A DNA stretch of 15,091 nucleotides from JAVBLF01 sp031553675 (GTDB lineage Bacteria; Bacillota; Clostridia; Christensenellales; CALWSW01): contig JAVBLF010000032.1 in NCBI GenBank assembly GCA_031553675.1, forward strand, positions 1 to 15,091, written 5' to 3'. The position numbers were made by a program, and so were the translations under genes. Under the pieces are notes generated by a model. It did not search any database and was not told where the DNA came from. It was given only the letters and a program-made list of their open reading frames with translations. Every line of letters starts with the position of its first letter. Within the stretch, counting starts at the first letter, position 1. Of this stretch, positions 13,438-15,091 are shown in pieces.

Positions 13438-14232
13438 TTAGGTGGTTTCGATGCCGGGGGTTTCGCGGTAGTTCATGCCGCGCAGATAGTCGTAGTAAGC
13501 GGCGTAGGTGACAGATTCATAAGGCATGACGTAGATGTAGGCGATCCCGCAGGTGATGCTCGCGAGCAGATCCCAGAGGATGAAGCTCAAGCTGAGAACG
13601 AAATACTCCCAGCGGTGGCCCATCATGAGGCGCTTGCTCTCGTTCAAGGCGCCACTCGCGCCGATTTCGGGGTTTTCCCAGATGGCGTAGGGCGCCATCG
13701 AGTAAAGCATCACGCGGATCAGCGCGTAGACATAGGCGGCGAGCGAGGCGATGAGCAACACGACGCCGATGATCGTCGGATACCCCGTGGTCAAGAGCCC
13801 TAGGCCGACCGAGTACAGCACGATGAAGGGCAAGAGCCAGATCATCGCCCAGAGCACGGTCCAAAGCATCGTCGCGATGAAGGGACCCATGTGCTGGAAA
13901 CCGGACAACGCATCGCCGAGGGTGGCGGGCTGGCGGCGGGCAATCTTCACATAGTAGCCGCAGAGCGAGGTGCTCAAGGGACTGATCAGAATGGCGTAGA
14001 CGAAGATGATGCCCGACATGCCGAGCATGACAAAGGGGTTGGCGCTTTCCGCCCAGGCTTCCATGCCGTTGGGACCGTACGCGATGAGGGCGGGCGCGAC
14101 GCTCATGCCGTAGATGAGCATCATGGGCAGGGTGATGATCAGGCTGACGAGGAAGCCGACGAGAAAGATGCGGAACCACTGACCTTGGATGATGTTGCGC
14201 ACTTCTCGTTTCAGGCCGGCGCGATCGAACAT
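13438..14232 (-). CDS. DUF975 family membrane protein
   Basis: Function unknown. It has 264 residues and about six hydrophobic segments: near 21-44, 68-92, 116-144, 152-172 and 206-238, with the third long enough for two. The C-terminal family signature is clear: NESKRLMMGHRWEYFVLSLSF, ILWDLLASITCGIAYIYVMPY, then AAYYDYLRG. The N-terminus (DRAGLKREVRNIIQGQW) is a basic amphipathic stretch before the first segment, as in the other DUF975 proteins. ATG 14232 has an excellent AAAGGAGG. It has its own promoter (14321-14349) and a strong terminator, so it is a single-gene unit between two paralogues in the same orientation. The three probably arose by tandem duplication. Confidence 0.85.
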   Translation of the reverse strand: MFDRAGLKREVRNIIQGQWFRIFLVGFLVSLIITLPMMLIYGMSVAPALIAYGPNGMEAWAESANPFVMLGMSGIIFVYAILISPLSTSLCGYYVKIARRQPATLGDALSGFQHMGPFIATMLWTVLWAMIWLLPFIVLYSVGLGLLTTGYPTIIGVVLLIASLAAYVYALIRVMLYSMAPYAIWENPEIGASGALNESKRLMMGHRWEYFVLSLSFILWDLLASITCGIAYIYVMPYESVTYAAYYDYLRGMNYRETPGIETT

Positions 14233-14320
14233 GGGAATCCTCCTTTACTGGGGTGCATCATGGCGGATAAAACGTTGGCAAAGGACGAGGCGGTGGGTGC
14301 CACATCCATTTCCTGTAAGT

Positions 14321-14349
14321 ATTGTATCATAGTGAAACGGTGCGGTAAA
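14321..14349 (-). promoter_or_regulatory. Probable promoter of the second DUF975 gene
   Basis: On the minus strand: TTTACC (14349-14344), 17 bases, then TACAAT (14326-14321), leaving a leader of about 80 bases. The leader (14233-14314) shows no recognised riboswitch. No clear terminator for the upstream paralogue is visible in 14350-14401. Confidence 0.55.
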
Positions 14350-14401
14350 GACATAACGATCGTATGCCACAAGTGGGTGTTCCAAAGCAACATATGAGCG
14401 T

Positions 14402-15091
14402 CTATGTGTCACTGCCGGCAAGCGGGTGATCCCGCGCGCCTCGCAGGTATTCGTAGTATCCGCCCATCGTGAGGTGGATATAAGGGTAGACGTAGACCGA
14501 GGCGAGGCCAAAGGACAAGAGGACGAGGAGCAGCCACCCCAAAAAGCTCAGCTGCGTTTCGAAGAGCTCCCAGCGGTGGCCCCGCATCATGTCTTTGCTG
14601 CGATCGAGCGCATCCCGCGCGCCGAGGGTCGGGTCGTCGCTGACGATGTAATTGACCATCGAATAGCGGAGCGTGATGGGGATGATGGCGATCGAAAAGG
14701 CCAAGGCCGCCAAGAGAGCGAGCCAGCTGAGAGGGGTGTTTTGGCTTTCCAGAGTGGTGCTGAGAACCAGAAGGGCGCTCCCGGGCAGCTGCCAGACCGC
14801 ATACCAGAGCGTCGCCCATAGATTCGCCAGCCAATACGGTTTCCGGTGATGCAGGGCATCGCGGAATACGCTCGCGAGGTCGCCCCCTTCGCCCCGGTAG
14901 AGGCGCACGGCGTAACCGTGGATCGCGATGGTCAGCGGCGCGACGATCAACGCGTAAACGCCAAAGACGACGCCCCAGGGCCAAGTGAAATCGACGCCGT
15001 TGCGCACAGGCAAGAGCGCGCTGAACGCCGAGCCGATCGTGCCCCCCAAGGCAAGCGCATCCGAAGATTCCGAACGCAATTCCCCGATCAG
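14402..15091 (-). CDS. DUF975 family membrane protein, 5' end outside the window
   Basis: Function unknown. The frame is open to the right edge, so the start and first membrane segment lie outside; 229 residues are visible. Segments follow at about 35-60, 88-112, 118-142 and 175-195 of the visible part. The C-terminal block closely matches the middle paralogue: DRSKDMMRGHRWELFETQLSF, LGWLLLVLLSFGLASVYVYPY, then GGYYEYLRGARDH. It ends with TAG at 14402-14404. An internal TTG at 15079 is unlikely to be the start, because the family's basic N-terminus and first segment would be missing. Confidence 0.85.
   Translation of the reverse strand: MIGELRSESSDALALGGTIGSAFSALLPVRNGVDFTWPWGVVFGVYALIVAPLTIAIHGYAVRLYRGEGGDLASVFRDALHHRKPYWLANLWATLWYAVWQLPGSALLVLSTTLESQNTPLSWLALLAALAFSIAIIPITLRYSMVNYIVSDDPTLGARDALDRSKDMMRGHRWELFETQLSFLGWLLLVLLSFGLASVYVYPYIHLTMGGYYEYLRGARDHPLAGSDT

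Overview
The window looks like chromosomal DNA of a GC-rich Gram-positive bacterium of the Bacilli type, perhaps Alicyclobacillaceae or Paenibacillaceae. The taxonomic guess rests on clean AGGAGG-type ribosome binding sites, sigma-A-like promoters, a YuaF/FloT-type NfeD-flotillin pair, a Bacillus-like GlmS, a GatCAB operon and DUF975 membrane proteins. It comes from reading the sequence, not from a search.

Bases 1-2425 are more AT-rich than the rest and look like one end of an integrated element. They hold the 3' part of a phage-type dUTPase, a strong promoter overlapped by a perfect inverted repeat, a small unknown ORF and a large serine recombinase. The recombinase stop codon lies inside the 3' end of a convergent tRNA-Ser(GCU) gene. 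Two class II tRNA-Ser genes (GCU and UGA) follow on the minus strand behind a TTGACA-17-TATACT promoter. A structured stretch at 2698-2861, with its own minus-strand promoter, may encode a small RNA.

Bases 2884-6082 hold minus-strand genes: an NfeD/YuaF-like membrane protein and a flotillin (one operon), and a zinc-dependent phospholipase C-like protein with its own terminator. The NfeD protein has a long His/Met/Asp-rich loop.

Bases 6216-12185 form a plus-strand run: gatC-gatA-gatB-hisF-glmS. All of these belong to enzymes that use ammonia released from glutamine. GatA has lost key parts of its glutaminase active site (Lys79 is Glu; the oxyanion-hole Thr-Gly is Ala-Asp), while GatB looks intact. 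HisF is encoded without HisH in this window and has Ser where the HisH-coupling Asp98 is expected. GlmS keeps its own complete glutaminase domain. This group is the most unusual part of the window. No glmS ribozyme fits in the 58 bases upstream of glmS.

Bases 12262-12394 look like a free-standing small RNA gene: TTGGCA-17-TAGAAT promoter, about 98 transcribed bases, competing hairpins and an intrinsic terminator. The rest, on the minus strand, is three tandem DUF975 membrane protein paralogues. The first two have their own promoters, and the last runs off the right edge.
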